From: Costus lasius
Lineage: Eukaryota > Streptophyta > Magnoliopsida > Zingiberales > Costaceae
Assembly (NCBI GenBank): GCA_027563935.2
Contig: CM050449.1
Location: 17,382,735-17,446,734, forward strand
Reading direction: 5' to 3'
Length of the DNA stretch: 64,000 nucleotides
Position 1 is the stretch's first letter. The number at the start of each line of letters is the position of its first letter. Below the pieces are notes generated by a model that was not told where the DNA came from, searched no databases, and was given only the letters and a program-made list of their open reading frames with translations. Below are positions 32,954 through 42,788 of the stretch, one piece after another. The position numbers were made by a program, and so were the translations under genes.

Positions 32954-33766
32954 ATGGCTACCCGATCTTCCAACTTCCCACCTCCAGCCTCGTCGGAACC
33001 AACCCCTAACCCAGACACTGAGCTCCCAAACTCTTTGATAGCAAGGTTGTTAGATCGACTAGAAGCGCTAGAGATAGCAGTCCAGCGGTCCAACGCTCGC
33101 CTAGAGCAACTGGAGAGCTTCCCCAGCCTGCGAGGTACTCCGGCTCTGCCCCCACTGCGGGCGGCGTCCGACGAGATACCAGTGCCCACGTCCGATCAGA
33201 TCCATAGGGAACACCCTCGTAGACTTCCTGTCCGACGATATGGTGACGAGCCAGAATGGGATCACGGCCAACACCGGCCTCGCATCCCCTATCCTCGCCC
33301 AGATGATGAGGTTCGGCGGTTTGTGAAGCTGTCGCCTCCCCACTTTGATGGGAACCTCGATACCCGAGTGTTCCTGGACTGGATTACTGCCATTGAGCAG
33401 TATTTCGATTGGAGCGGCATGCCTGACAACATGCGCGTGAACGCCGCCCGACTCTTGCTGCTAGGTCCGGCTAAGCTTCATTGGCTCCACATCGAGCGTC
33501 AACGTGAGCGTGCTTACCTTCCTCCTATCACCAGTTGGGATGAAATGAGACTGAGGTTGCACGAGAAATACGTGCCTCCTTCCTACCGTCATCGATTGCT
33601 CGAACAACTTAGTAGCCTGTCTCAAGGGAACACTTCTGTCCCTGAGTATAGAACCCAGTTCGACGAGTTGCTCATTCGAAGCAACCTAGAGGAAGACCCT
33701 AGTTTCACGACTGCCCGTTTTAAGAATGGCTTGCATCCCGACATCCGCCGCTCCCCTCACCACTAG
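32954..33766 (+). CDS. gag: gypsy gag (capsid part), frameshifted
   Basis: 270 codons from a clear ATG encode the retrotransposon Gag capsid region (PF03732-type): a coiled N-terminal stretch (LLDRLEALEIAVQRSNARLE), then LSPPHFDGNLDTRVFLDWI, WDEMRLRLHEKYVPP and LSQGNTSVPEYRTQFDEL. The frame ends early at 33766. The true continuation (TTSLDDSLDTIYQRACEVE) is in the +1 frame from about 33745. A second shift near 33945 moves the nucleocapsid into the third frame. Gag and pol were therefore probably one long frame, broken here by two small indels. Confidence 0.92.
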   Translation: MATRSSNFPPPASSEPTPNPDTELPNSLIARLLDRLEALEIAVQRSNARLEQLESFPSLRGTPALPPLRAASDEIPVPTSDQIHREHPRRLPVRRYGDEPEWDHGQHRPRIPYPRPDDEVRRFVKLSPPHFDGNLDTRVFLDWITAIEQYFDWSGMPDNMRVNAARLLLLGPAKLHWLHIERQRERAYLPPITSWDEMRLRLHEKYVPPSYRHRLLEQLSSLSQGNTSVPEYRTQFDELLIRSNLEEDPSFTTARFKNGLHPDIRRSPHH

Positions 33767-33771
33767 CCTGG

Positions 33772-36700
33772 ATGACTCGCTGGATACCATCTACCAGCGA
33801 GCATGTGAGGTTGAGAGAGATCTTAAGAAAACCTATGTTCGGAACCCACACCCAACCAGCCGGTCCTCCCTGCCACCTCAGCGGGCAGATCCGAGTTTTA
33901 GGAACTCGGCCAGTACTCATGTCCCAGACACTCACGTTTCCCCCATCCCCGCTTGCAGTAGACAATGGCAAAGCTGTTGCCCAATCTTTGCCCAACCGAC
34001 CTACATGTTTCCAGTGTCATCAGCCTGGTCACGTTATTCGTGATTGCCCCCGCCGGACCCTGCACGTAGGGGAAGGTCCTTCTCTACCTGGCCATGCTGA
34101 CGCACCCTTAGAGCCCTATGTACCTGAGCCCCGTAAGGATGACCCCAGCATTAACGATGTTACACCCGATCACTATACAAGTGAAGAGGATGAGTTCACG
34201 CCCACGTTAGCTGTTGTCCGGTGCACTTTGGTTCAACCTAAGCCTACCGAAGACTGGAAACGAACCAGCATTTTCTATACTTACACACATTGTAATGGGC
34301 ACACGTGTAAAATCGTAATAGACAGCGGAAGCAGTCTTAATGTTGTTTCACGAACGGCCGTCACTCGGTTTGGCTTAAGTCTTGAGCCGCACCCGAATCC
34401 ATATTCAATCGCCTGGGTTGACACCTCTAACCTAGCAGTAACTCACCGATGCTTAGTACCTCTTAAGCTTGGTGATTACCATGAACATCTGTGGTGCGAT
34501 GTCATTGCCATGGACGTCTCACATGTCCTACTTGGACGACCTTGGCTGTATGACCTCAATGTCATACACTATGGCAGGTCCAACACCTACCTTTTTGAGT
34601 TTGAAGGGAAAAAGATTAGGCTCAACCCGGCTCCACCCAAGGAGCTACGGGCTTCCAACCCTAAGGGCACCGTGCGCCCCACCCCTACTCAACCTTTGAG
34701 TATCATCCGACCCCAAGCCTTTCGTGCAGAGTCCAAAGATTTGGACACAATGTTTGCCCTCCTTATCAAAGAGGTGCCCGTCACCCAAGAGTCCTCCCCT
34801 TTGCAAACATCCCCTGCTCTTGAGGAGTTGTTAGGCGACTTTCAAGACCTTACACCCGACGACCTACCTGCTGGTTTACCCCCTGTGCGCAACATCCAAC
34901 ACGTGATTGACCTCATCCCGGGCTCAGCCTTACCTAACCTTCCCCACCATAGGCTCAACCCCAATGAGCACATGGAGCTTAGGCGCCAAATAGACGACCT
35001 CCTAGCCAAGGGTTTTATACGCGAAAGCTTAAGCCCTTGTGCTGTTCCGGCACTTCTCGCCCCAAAAAAAGATGGAACCTGGCGTATGTGCATTGATTGT
35101 CGGGCAATCAATAAGATCACAATCAAATATCGCTTTCCCATACCACGCCTAGATGACATGCTAGACCTCATTTCTGGATCCCAGTATTTTTCCAAGTTAG
35201 ATTTACGCAGTGGATACCACCAGGTCCGAGTCCGAGAGGGAGATGAGTGGAAAACCGCCTTTAAATCCAAAGATGGGTTGTATGAATGGCTAGTCATGCC
35301 ATTTGGCTTGACCAACGCCCCATCTACATTTATGCGCATTATGACCCATGTCTTAAAGCCATATTTGGGTAAGTTTCTTGTCGTATACTTTGACGACATC
35401 CTCATTTTTAGCCCTACCCAGTCCGAGCATCTTAATCATTTACGACTCACATGGGAATTGCTAAGGCAAGAAAAGTTTTACCTCAACCTCAAGAAATGCT
35501 CGTTCTTGGACACTCAAGTGATATTCCTTGGATTTATTGTCTCAACCCAAGGGCTAATGGTCGACCCTGAGAAAATTCGCGCAATAGTTGATTGGCCAGA
35601 ACCCAAAACTCTGACCGAAGTTAGGAGCTTCCATGGCCTAGCCACGTTTTACCGTCGCTTCGTTAAAGGCTTTAGCACCATCGTAGCTCCTATCACAAAT
35701 TGCATACGTAAAGATGAGTTTCTATGGACCCCGTCGGCAAATCGCGCATTCATGGAAATCAAAACCAGGCTAACCTCAACCCCTGTCCTACGACTCCCGG
35801 ATTTTGCAAAGGCTTTTGAAGTTGCATGTGATGCGTCGGGGATAGGTGTAGGGGGAACGTTAAGTCAAGAAGGACACCCCATAGCCTTCTATAGTGAGAA
35901 GCTTAATGAAGCGAGGCAACGTTATTCCACATACGACAAAGAGTTTTATGCAGTAGTACAAACTCTCCGACACTGGCGACACTATCTCCTGCATGCCGAG
36001 TTTGTGTTGTTTAGTGATCATCAGGCACTCTCCTTCCTCAGTTCTCAAAAAAAGCTAAGTGCCCGACACGCAAAATGGGTAGAATTCCTACAACAGTACA
36101 CCTTTGTACTGAAGCACCGAGCTGGCACTGAGAATAAAGTCGCCGATGCTCTCAGTCGAGTTCGGCACCTGTTACACATTCTGCAAACCAAGATTTCCAC
36201 ATTTGACCATCTGAAAAGCGAGTATGAGGTGTGCCTTGACTTTTCAACCATCTATACCCAACTTGTCGATGGCCTCGCCCTGAACTCCACCTACTCTCTG
36301 AGGGATGGATATCTCTTATGGGGCACTCGCCTTTGCGTCCCACGAACCTCCCTCAGAGAATACCTCCTTCAAGAGATTCATGCCGGTGGTGCCGCCGGGC
36401 ATCATGGACGTGACCAGACCTATGCTTTGGCTGCTGAACGCTTTTACTGGCCCAATCTTAGGAAGGACGTCGAACTCATTGTGCGACATTGCGGTATCTG
36501 TCAAACCGCCAAAACACGGAAACCAAACACGGGCTTCTATACACCTTTGCCGATCCCCATGAAGCCTTGGCAGGACATTAGCATGGACTTTGTTGTAGGG
36601 TTACCACGAACCTCCACTAAGTGCGACTCCATTTTCGTCGTTGTGGACCGTTTCTCAAAAATGGCTCACTTCTTAGCGTGCTCCAAGACCTTCGATGCCT

Positions 36701-37710
36701 CCCACGTCGCTAAAATCTTTGTGAATGAGGTAGTTCGACTCCACGGGTTACCTAAAACCATCGTGTCTGATAGAGATACTCGGTTCGTGAGCTACTTTTG
36801 GAAGACCCTATGGGTCTTGCTCGGCACAAAGCTCAGGTTCTCCTCGGCCTTCCATCCCCAGACGGATGGGCAGACAGAGGTAGTAAACCGCAGTCTTGGG
36901 AATCTTTTACGCTGTCTCGTAGTCGAGCATAAGACTAGTTGGGATACTATCTTACCTATCGCTGAGTTCGCCTACAACAGTGCTATCAACAGAACCACAG
37001 GACTCAGCCCATTCCAAATTGTAACTGGCCAACAACCCAACAAGCCTATCGACCTGCTACCCATTTCGCCTTCCATTACTATTTCTGACTCCGCATTGAC
37101 TTTTGCACAACACTTGGCGGATTTACACAACGAGGTAAGGCGGAAAATCGATTTGAGCAACAACAAATATCAGGCAACGGTTAATCAGCGTCGTAGGCCA
37201 CATATCTATAGTGAGGGTGACCAAGTGATTGTGAGAATCAAACCTGAGAGGCTTGGTCCGGGGGTCAATTCTAAGCTGCATGCCAAGAACATGGGACCGT
37301 TTACCATCTTGCATAAAATCGGAGACAACGCATATGTCCTGGATCTCCCTGCCACAATGGGGATTAGTTCCACCTTCAACGTACAAGACCTGCTTCCATA
37401 TCATCCACCTCTTCCGGAAGAACCGACGCCAGCTGATGAAGAACCCCACCAAATTTCAGATGAACAAACCGTGCTTACTAAAGAAGGTCCTACCCCTCAC
37501 TACCTGGTTGAATGGAATGATGAATCTGCTTGGGTGCCTGAACAAGAGGCAGAAAATATTTCACCCCAAATGTTACAAGAATATCAACAAGTTCCTTCTC
37601 CAGAGGAGAATTTCTATCCACCGAGGGGAGTTGATGTAGACGCAGCCCGCAACGCCAGCCCACGCCGATCCAAACGAGCTCGACGGCCTCCGAAGCGGCT
37701 GGATCTGTAA
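33772..37710 (+). CDS. pol: gypsy pol: NC knuckle, protease, RT, RNase H, integrase, chromodomain-like
   Basis: 1312 open codons; the first 60 or so are out of the original gag frame, and homology starts around AVDNGKAVAQ. Domains in order: zinc knuckle CFQCHQPGHVIRDC; aspartic protease with VIDSGSSLNVV; reverse transcriptase with FSKLDLRSGYHQVRV and VVYFDDILIF; RNase H with CDASGIGVGG and AFYSEKLN; integrase with its HHCC region (HHGRD...CGICQ), catalytic D (SMDFVVGLP), D (VSDRDTRF) and E (DGQTEVVNR); then a chromodomain-like end with HYLVEWNDESAWVPE. The stop at 37708-37710 lies inside the 3' LTR, so the last 26 residues (ARNASPRRSKRARRP tail) are LTR-encoded. No pol lesion was seen. Confidence 0.95.
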   Translation: MTRWIPSTSEHVRLREILRKPMFGTHTQPAGPPCHLSGQIRVLGTRPVLMSQTLTFPPSPLAVDNGKAVAQSLPNRPTCFQCHQPGHVIRDCPRRTLHVGEGPSLPGHADAPLEPYVPEPRKDDPSINDVTPDHYTSEEDEFTPTLAVVRCTLVQPKPTEDWKRTSIFYTYTHCNGHTCKIVIDSGSSLNVVSRTAVTRFGLSLEPHPNPYSIAWVDTSNLAVTHRCLVPLKLGDYHEHLWCDVIAMDVSHVLLGRPWLYDLNVIHYGRSNTYLFEFEGKKIRLNPAPPKELRASNPKGTVRPTPTQPLSIIRPQAFRAESKDLDTMFALLIKEVPVTQESSPLQTSPALEELLGDFQDLTPDDLPAGLPPVRNIQHVIDLIPGSALPNLPHHRLNPNEHMELRRQIDDLLAKGFIRESLSPCAVPALLAPKKDGTWRMCIDCRAINKITIKYRFPIPRLDDMLDLISGSQYFSKLDLRSGYHQVRVREGDEWKTAFKSKDGLYEWLVMPFGLTNAPSTFMRIMTHVLKPYLGKFLVVYFDDILIFSPTQSEHLNHLRLTWELLRQEKFYLNLKKCSFLDTQVIFLGFIVSTQGLMVDPEKIRAIVDWPEPKTLTEVRSFHGLATFYRRFVKGFSTIVAPITNCIRKDEFLWTPSANRAFMEIKTRLTSTPVLRLPDFAKAFEVACDASGIGVGGTLSQEGHPIAFYSEKLNEARQRYSTYDKEFYAVVQTLRHWRHYLLHAEFVLFSDHQALSFLSSQKKLSARHAKWVEFLQQYTFVLKHRAGTENKVADALSRVRHLLHILQTKISTFDHLKSEYEVCLDFSTIYTQLVDGLALNSTYSLRDGYLLWGTRLCVPRTSLREYLLQEIHAGGAAGHHGRDQTYALAAERFYWPNLRKDVELIVRHCGICQTAKTRKPNTGFYTPLPIPMKPWQDISMDFVVGLPRTSTKCDSIFVVVDRFSKMAHFLACSKTFDASHVAKIFVNEVVRLHGLPKTIVSDRDTRFVSYFWKTLWVLLGTKLRFSSAFHPQTDGQTEVVNRSLGNLLRCLVVEHKTSWDTILPIAEFAYNSAINRTTGLSPFQIVTGQQPNKPIDLLPISPSITISDSALTFAQHLADLHNEVRRKIDLSNNKYQATVNQRRRPHIYSEGDQVIVRIKPERLGPGVNSKLHAKNMGPFTILHKIGDNAYVLDLPATMGISSTFNVQDLLPYHPPLPEEPTPADEEPHQISDEQTVLTKEGPTPHYLVEWNDESAWVPEQEAENISPQMLQEYQQVPSPEENFYPPRGVDVDAARNASPRRSKRARRPPKRLDL
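37620..37631 (+). other. gypsy polypurine tract
   Basis: ACCGAGGGGAGT directly precedes the 3' LTR start TGATGTAG. The tract is also translated as part of pol (PPRGV). Confidence 0.75.
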
Positions 37711-40137
37711 CCGGCCATTGGAGCAGACGCACAAGCCCAGCTTCTCGAAAGATCGTTCATGATACAGCTGGAAGAATATTCGATGTAACAAATCGGAGAT
37801 TAGCGAGCCCACTTGCGCTAACCTCTCCGTCCGTTTCCTATAAATAACGCTCCTTCTCCCCGAGACGGGGCAGGATGAATGTAATGTTTCTTTTCCCAGT
37901 TTCAATGAAGTCGTAGTTTCTTTGATCATAGCTGTTCGTCGTCGTCGGGTGAAACGTCCCCGCTCCGGCAAAACGGTGGTGAAGTGTCCCGCCGTCTCCC
38001 TTCTTCCCTCCGTAGCGATCTGATCTGGACACGAGTTCCTCTTCCTCGTAGAGATCTCTCGTGTTCGCCGATCCGTTAATGGCTACGGTCACACTGTAAG
38101 ACCAGGCGACTTCGCCTGTTCCGCTCCCCCATCGAGACTGTCCTGTGGCAGACCTCGGTGCGATCCGTCCCCTGTAATCTTTCATGTAATCTCTGCTTGT
38201 ACGCTGAAGTGAATGTATGCTGTGAGATCCCGCGGCGTTGCTCGACGAGGACATGCGAAATGGTTGGCGGGTCTGGATCTTGGCAAGAGCAGCGAGGAGG
38301 CTCCTTCCACCACTGGTGAGTAACTGAGCGCTTGTTAATTCCATTTCGTCGCTGATAATCCTGCTGGTTTGTTGTTGCTCCAATACGTTTAATCGCTGCT
38401 TCGTGAAATCAGTCGCCTGTGTTTTATTTTCGATTGAATGTCCCCTGTTTCTCTGTTTTCTAATTCTCGTTTTCCGCTTCGACGTGATCGCCTTCCGCCC
38501 CTGCTTCTAAAACACCTAGCCACGGTTTACCAATCTCCGCATTACCCGCCCAGATCTCTCAGTGACCTTCACCAAGAGATCTGATCCCTATAGTCGTCCC
38601 CTGTGCGCATTGCTTCATCGCCTGCCGTTCCTCTCTGGTTCTTAGCTTACCGCCTGCATGCCTCGTTTTCCAATAGTAAATGAAACGGTGGTGTTTCCCC
38701 TCATCTGTCCCTCTAACCATTAGTCACAGACGTCTGCTTACCCTGATCTTTTCTGTGACCTTCACAGAGAGGACGAAACCCAGAAACCGTCCCTTAAACC
38801 ACGCTGTATCAACTTTGGTATCGCGCTCCCCCCCCCTGCCAATGCAATCGCAGTCACTGACGCCTGAACCCAGCTCGCCTCTGTAGCCTCCACTGAGAAG
38901 TAGAATACCTGAAGCAAACACGCTGCATCACCTCCCTCAGTCCTGTCTACAGACATCTGCACCCCTGCTTTCTTTCTCCGTGGCCTCCACCGAGAAGCTG
39001 AATACCTGGAGCATCCCATAATACGCCACATCACCTCCCCTGCACCATAGCGACATACGCCTGCACCCTCGGCTCTTCTCCGTGGCCTCCACCAAGAAGC
39101 TAGATACCAGAACCCCTTCCCATCAACACGATACCTCACCTCCCCTGCCCCATCCCTCTACAGCTACAGACATCTGCCCCAGCTGTTCTCCGCGACCTTC
39201 ACCAAGAGGCTGAATACCCGCCGCCATCCTGCATCCCTTCCCCTGCCCGACCTATCGTAGCTACAGACGTCTGTCCACCCAGATCCTCTCCGTGACCTTC
39301 ACCGAGAGACCAGAACCCTGGAGCCCCCCCCCCCCCTTACACGCACCTGCAACATTTTCATACTGTATCGTCCCTGTTTCATAGCTTTACCGATTGCCTG
39401 CTTCGTTTTCTCGACAATAACGAAACAGAGGCTTTCCTCATTCCCCTGTCCCTCCAGCCTGCAGCCACCAACGTCTGCACACCCAGATCCTCTCCGTGAC
39501 CTTCACCGAGAGACCAGATCCCTGGAGCCCTACTATACACACGCCTGCAACATTTCATACCGTATCGTCCCTGTTTCATAGCTGTACCGTTTGCCCGCTT
39601 CGTTTCTTTTCCCGACAGTAACGAAACTGAGACGTTGTCTCCTCCCCCTGTCCCTCCAGCCTGCAGTCACAGACGTCTGCACACCCTGGTCTCCTCCACA
39701 GAGAGATCGAACTCCAGAAACCTCCCCTTAAACCTGCTGCATCACAGTAACGAAACTGAGACGTTGTCTCCTCCCCTTGTCCCTCCAGCCTGCAGTCACA
39801 AACGTCTGCACACCCTGGTCTCCTCCACAGAGAGATCGAACTCCAGAAACCTCCCCTTAAACCTGCTGCATCACATTAACGAAACTGAGACGTTGTCTCC
39901 TCCCCCTGTCCCTCCAGCCTGCAGTCACAGACGTCTGCACACCCTGGTCTCCTCCACCGAGAGATCGAACTCCAGAAACCTCCCCTTAAACCTGCTGCAT
40001 CACATTAACGAAACTGAGACGTTGTCTCCTCCCCCTGTCCCTCCAGCCTGCAGACACAGACGTCTGCACACCCTGGTCTCCTCCACCGAGAGATCGAACT
40101 CCAGAAACCTCCCCTTAAACCTGCTGCATCAATTTCA
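37632..40137 (+). repeat. gypsy 3' LTR
   Basis: It matches 30374-32881 almost base for base, including the TATA box (37839-37846) and the four 129-bp units (39616-40131). It ends ATTTCA before the GGGAC target duplication. The long plus-strand frame 39635-40570 runs through the repeat units into the Harbinger-like element and is not a gene. Confidence 0.95.
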
Positions 40138-40604
40138 GGGACGCCACCGACTAGGGACGCCGCCGACCATAAATCTGGAATGGGAGGAAGCTAGCCGGAA
40201 GGAGCACGCCTGGGAAGAGACGCGCACAGCAGGTTCTGGATCTGGTCAGAGGAGGATGCAGGAGAAGACGCTGCGCTGCCGAGAGGAAAAACGGAGCACA
40301 GAGAAGACGCCGGAGTTCAGGGAGGAGACGCCGGAGAACAGAGAGAAGACGCTGGAGGGAGACGGCGACCAGTCGCAAGATCGGAGGGGCAAGCGGGAGT
40401 TGAGAAGACGAGTGCAACGGGCGGAACGCGTGATGCGGAGGTTTTTCGGAATGCGTGAACGGGAAAAAGCTGGAAAAGCTGTCTCTGGGAGCTGGCTGAA
40501 AACAGTGTTAAGCTTTTTTCCCAAACGCCCGATTGGTCCACAAGTTGCTTGGCGCACCAGCTCCAACTGAAAAGAAGGCTTATCAAACGGGGCCTCAGTC
40601 TTCT

Positions 40605-40899
40605 TCTGGGTCTTTGTTAGGGTGCAATAGCAATGCCTATTTTTTATATTGTTTCTTTGCCTCGATTTCACTCACTGTCATATCTATTTCAAGAATTTTG
40701 TACCAGTCTTTCTCTTCATTGACTTCAGTTTCATAGCATAAGTAAACATTGATAATGATATTTAATTTGTCTATATCTTCAAGAGATGAAGACAATTTGG
40801 TTGCTTCCAAAACATATACCTGTCAGTATAATTTTTCTCCAAGATTTTTTTCACAACATTTAATTTTGCCTTTGTAGCTTCTTCCTGATTGAATGTCAT
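40605..40899 (-). pseudogene. Captured DnaJ (J-domain) gene fragment
   Basis: On the minus strand an ATG at 40899 opens MTFNQEEATKAK, like the N-terminus of plant DnaJ proteins with a leading (M)xxNxEEAxxAK helix. One frameshift later (near 40815) the next frame reads SSSLEDIDKLN, then EEKDWYKILEIDMTVSE and KKQYKK, a stop, ALLLHPNKD. This is J-domain helix I to the HPD loop, with the essential HPD changed to HPN. The fragment stops just after that motif at the TCA site used by the Harbinger-like element. J-domain proteins stimulate Hsp70 ATPase through HPD, so this copy cannot be functional. It lies in the sense direction of the host LTR element, as expected for transduplication. Confidence 0.82.
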
Positions 40900-41529
40900 C
40901 TTCTGTTCAATTGACTTTCTAATTTCATAAGTCAATTTTGAATGAGCAGTCTCTTTAGAAAAAGAAATCCAAATTTTGAGAATCCAAGAATTATTAGATA
41001 CAGTATTCCTTACTTGTGATAACTATAGCAAGTTACCTTTTCTGCCCAGATTTTTTTCTTCACGTCACTGGTTGTTGTTCCCTCTACACAGTGCTTCGTT
41101 TGCATACTTTTCCTTCTAGTGGCAAGTTTGTCTGTGGGTTTAGCAGTGATCTTCATTTTATTGTAAGTGGATTCTGATGGCTATCTCCGGCTTCCTCCTT
41201 GACAATGCTACAGGTACGTGAAATAAAGGATATGATGTAGGATTCCTTCCTTCTCGTCAAGTTTTCTTCTCTTGACGTATCTCATCTCTTCAATGTCGCG
41301 GTTTCTCCCTTAATCCAACTTTTCTCTATGCTAAGGTGCCTCGTTGACCTTGCATTTCTTGCTTGTCACGGTGCTTCGATGACCGGATGTTTCCTTGTTA
41401 CGGTCTCTCTCTGACCAAACAAACTTCCACACTTGTAGTATCCTTGATCGACAGCGGCTTCTTCTTCAGAAAACCCTTATCACACTTCTCCTTCACGCTG
41501 GCGACTTCCCCCCGGCTTTGATACCAACT

Positions 41530-41941
41530 TGTTAGAAAATGATTAGGAATCATCGGGAAGAGTACAAATGGAGTGGTGAAAAATTGGAACTCATTAATTT
41601 CAAATGAAATAGATTGTACATATTTATAACGATTATATGTCCCTTGGAATACTTGTAATTAAATGCATAGAGATAACTAACATATTATATATATTTGCTT
41701 GTAATAATATCCAAAAAACTAATGTATCTAAACATATCTTCTTGAATTATATGTCTCTTTGAATACTTGTAATTAAATGCATAGAGATAACTAAAAGACT
41801 AGATATATTTGCTTGTAATAATATTTACAAAAACTAAAGCATCTAAACATATCTTAGATATATTTGCTTGTAATAATATCCAAAAAAAATTAAGTATCTA
41901 AACATATCTTTAAGTTCACGCACCCTTTGAATTAGTAGAAG
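41530..41941 (-). repeat. 5' LTR of the DnaJ-carrying element
   Basis: It begins TGTTAGAAAATG next to the primer-site motif (41514-41526). It is longer than the left LTR because a block of about 100 bp (TTGGAATACTTGTAATTAAAT...AAACATATCTT) is repeated two to three times. Its final bases are lost at the junction with DUF247 3' flank. Confidence 0.7.
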
Positions 41942-42035
41942 TAAAAAATCTAAAACTTCATCATCACTTTGTTTAATAAGATTAACTAGAACGCATCCTT
42001 GAAAAAGACAGTGTGATGTAGCAGGTGCATCGGAG

Positions 42036-42788
42036 CTACGGCGAGCGCGGCCGGAGATAGCTGAAGAAGGCAAGTACGGTTTGCATTATGGTGAGCAGAA
42101 AGAGAAAGATAGCCGCGATGACTGAGACGATAACCCAGCCCCGGGGGTTGCTGAAGTAATTTTGGTTCCACAACGCCTTGCACTTGTTCGTTTTTTTGTT
42201 GCAGTGGTGTTTCACGTCGTCAAACACGCCGGACAGGTAGCTACTCTCATCAATCGCGGCGTTGATGCGGAGCCGGTTGAAGAATCGTGCGAGTTCATCA
42301 TCGTTGCCTAGTGTGCTGACAATGATGCCATTCCGCTGGAGCAGATCAACGTCGACCTGTGTGTCGATGATGCAGTCCATCAGGTATGCGTACGCGGTCA
42401 GCTGGGTGGGCTGCGTGTTCCCCATGTGGCACTGCTCGAATGCGATTAGGTTCCGGAAAATCGAGTTGGATTGACAGAATATCTGCAGTGGTGGGATCTG
42501 TAGCGTGCCTCCTCGGAATGTGATGTCTATGAAGCTGCTCACGTTCTTTATCTTCTTTCGGAACGACACACCCGCTTCCTCAAGATTCTTCGCTGAAGCC
42601 ATCCACTGGAGCGGTGATGGTTCATCCGGTATGCTGCTGCTGCTACTATATTTTCTAGTAAATTTCTTAGGCATAAGATGTACGCAGAAGCTCCACAATC
42701 TCCTTCCCAGCCCACAGGAACTACGCCCAAGATTGCATGGGAGCGTGCAAGAATACAGAAGGTGAAGAATATGATGAATATCACCGAT
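42036..42788 (-). pseudogene. DUF247 pseudogene, C-terminal half
   Basis: This copy closely matches the C-terminal half of gene 2. 220 codons are open (42036-42698) from within LWSFCVHLMPKKF to the membrane segment (VIVSVIAAIFLFLLTIMQT). Above 42698 homology continues to 42788 (NIGDIHHI region) but a shift and stop break the frame. The N-terminal half is replaced by copia leader sequence. Substitutions relative to gene 2 include an inserted CCCGG stretch near the membrane segment. It is a truncated duplicate with no expected product. Confidence 0.9.

Larger units (their letters stand above)
30374..40137 (+). mobile_element. Ty3/gypsy (chromovirus-like) retrotransposon
   Basis: A 9.76-kb element with LTRs 30374-32881 and 37632-40137, a TGGTATCAGAG primer site, gag, pol in gypsy order (protease, RT, RNase H, integrase, chromodomain-like end) and a purine tract. 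The target duplication is GGGAC (30369-30373 and 40138-40142). The LTRs differ only at a handful of sites, so insertion is recent. Two frameshifts in gag make this copy unlikely to be autonomous. Confidence 0.96.
29835..40594. mobile_element. PIF/Harbinger-like element, split by gypsy
   Basis: The left end reads GGGCCAGTTTGGTTTAGC and the reverse complement of the right end reads GGCCCCGTTTGATAAGCC, an imperfect inverted repeat of the GGGCC-GTTTG type common in plant Harbinger/Tourist elements. It is flanked by TCA on both sides (29832-29834 and 40595-40597), fitting the 3-bp target preference. Without the gypsy insert it is about 1.0 kb and has no transposase frame, so it is non-autonomous. 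It carries a short direct repeat (TCGAATCCAAC...AGCTGGACGA at 30234 and 30325). Confidence 0.7.
29514..41941 (-). mobile_element. Non-autonomous LTR element carrying a DnaJ fragment
   Basis: LTR-like sequences at 29514-29780 and 41530-41941 share long stretches such as TTTCAAATGAAATAGATTG. The minus strand reads TGGTATCAAAGCC (a primer-site motif) just inside the right LTR, so transcription would run leftward. Without the nested insert the internal region is only about 0.8 kb and holds no gag or pol. It does hold a fragment of a plant DnaJ gene in sense orientation. The left LTR lacks its first bases and the right LTR its last, so the target duplication cannot be read. Confidence 0.75.
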
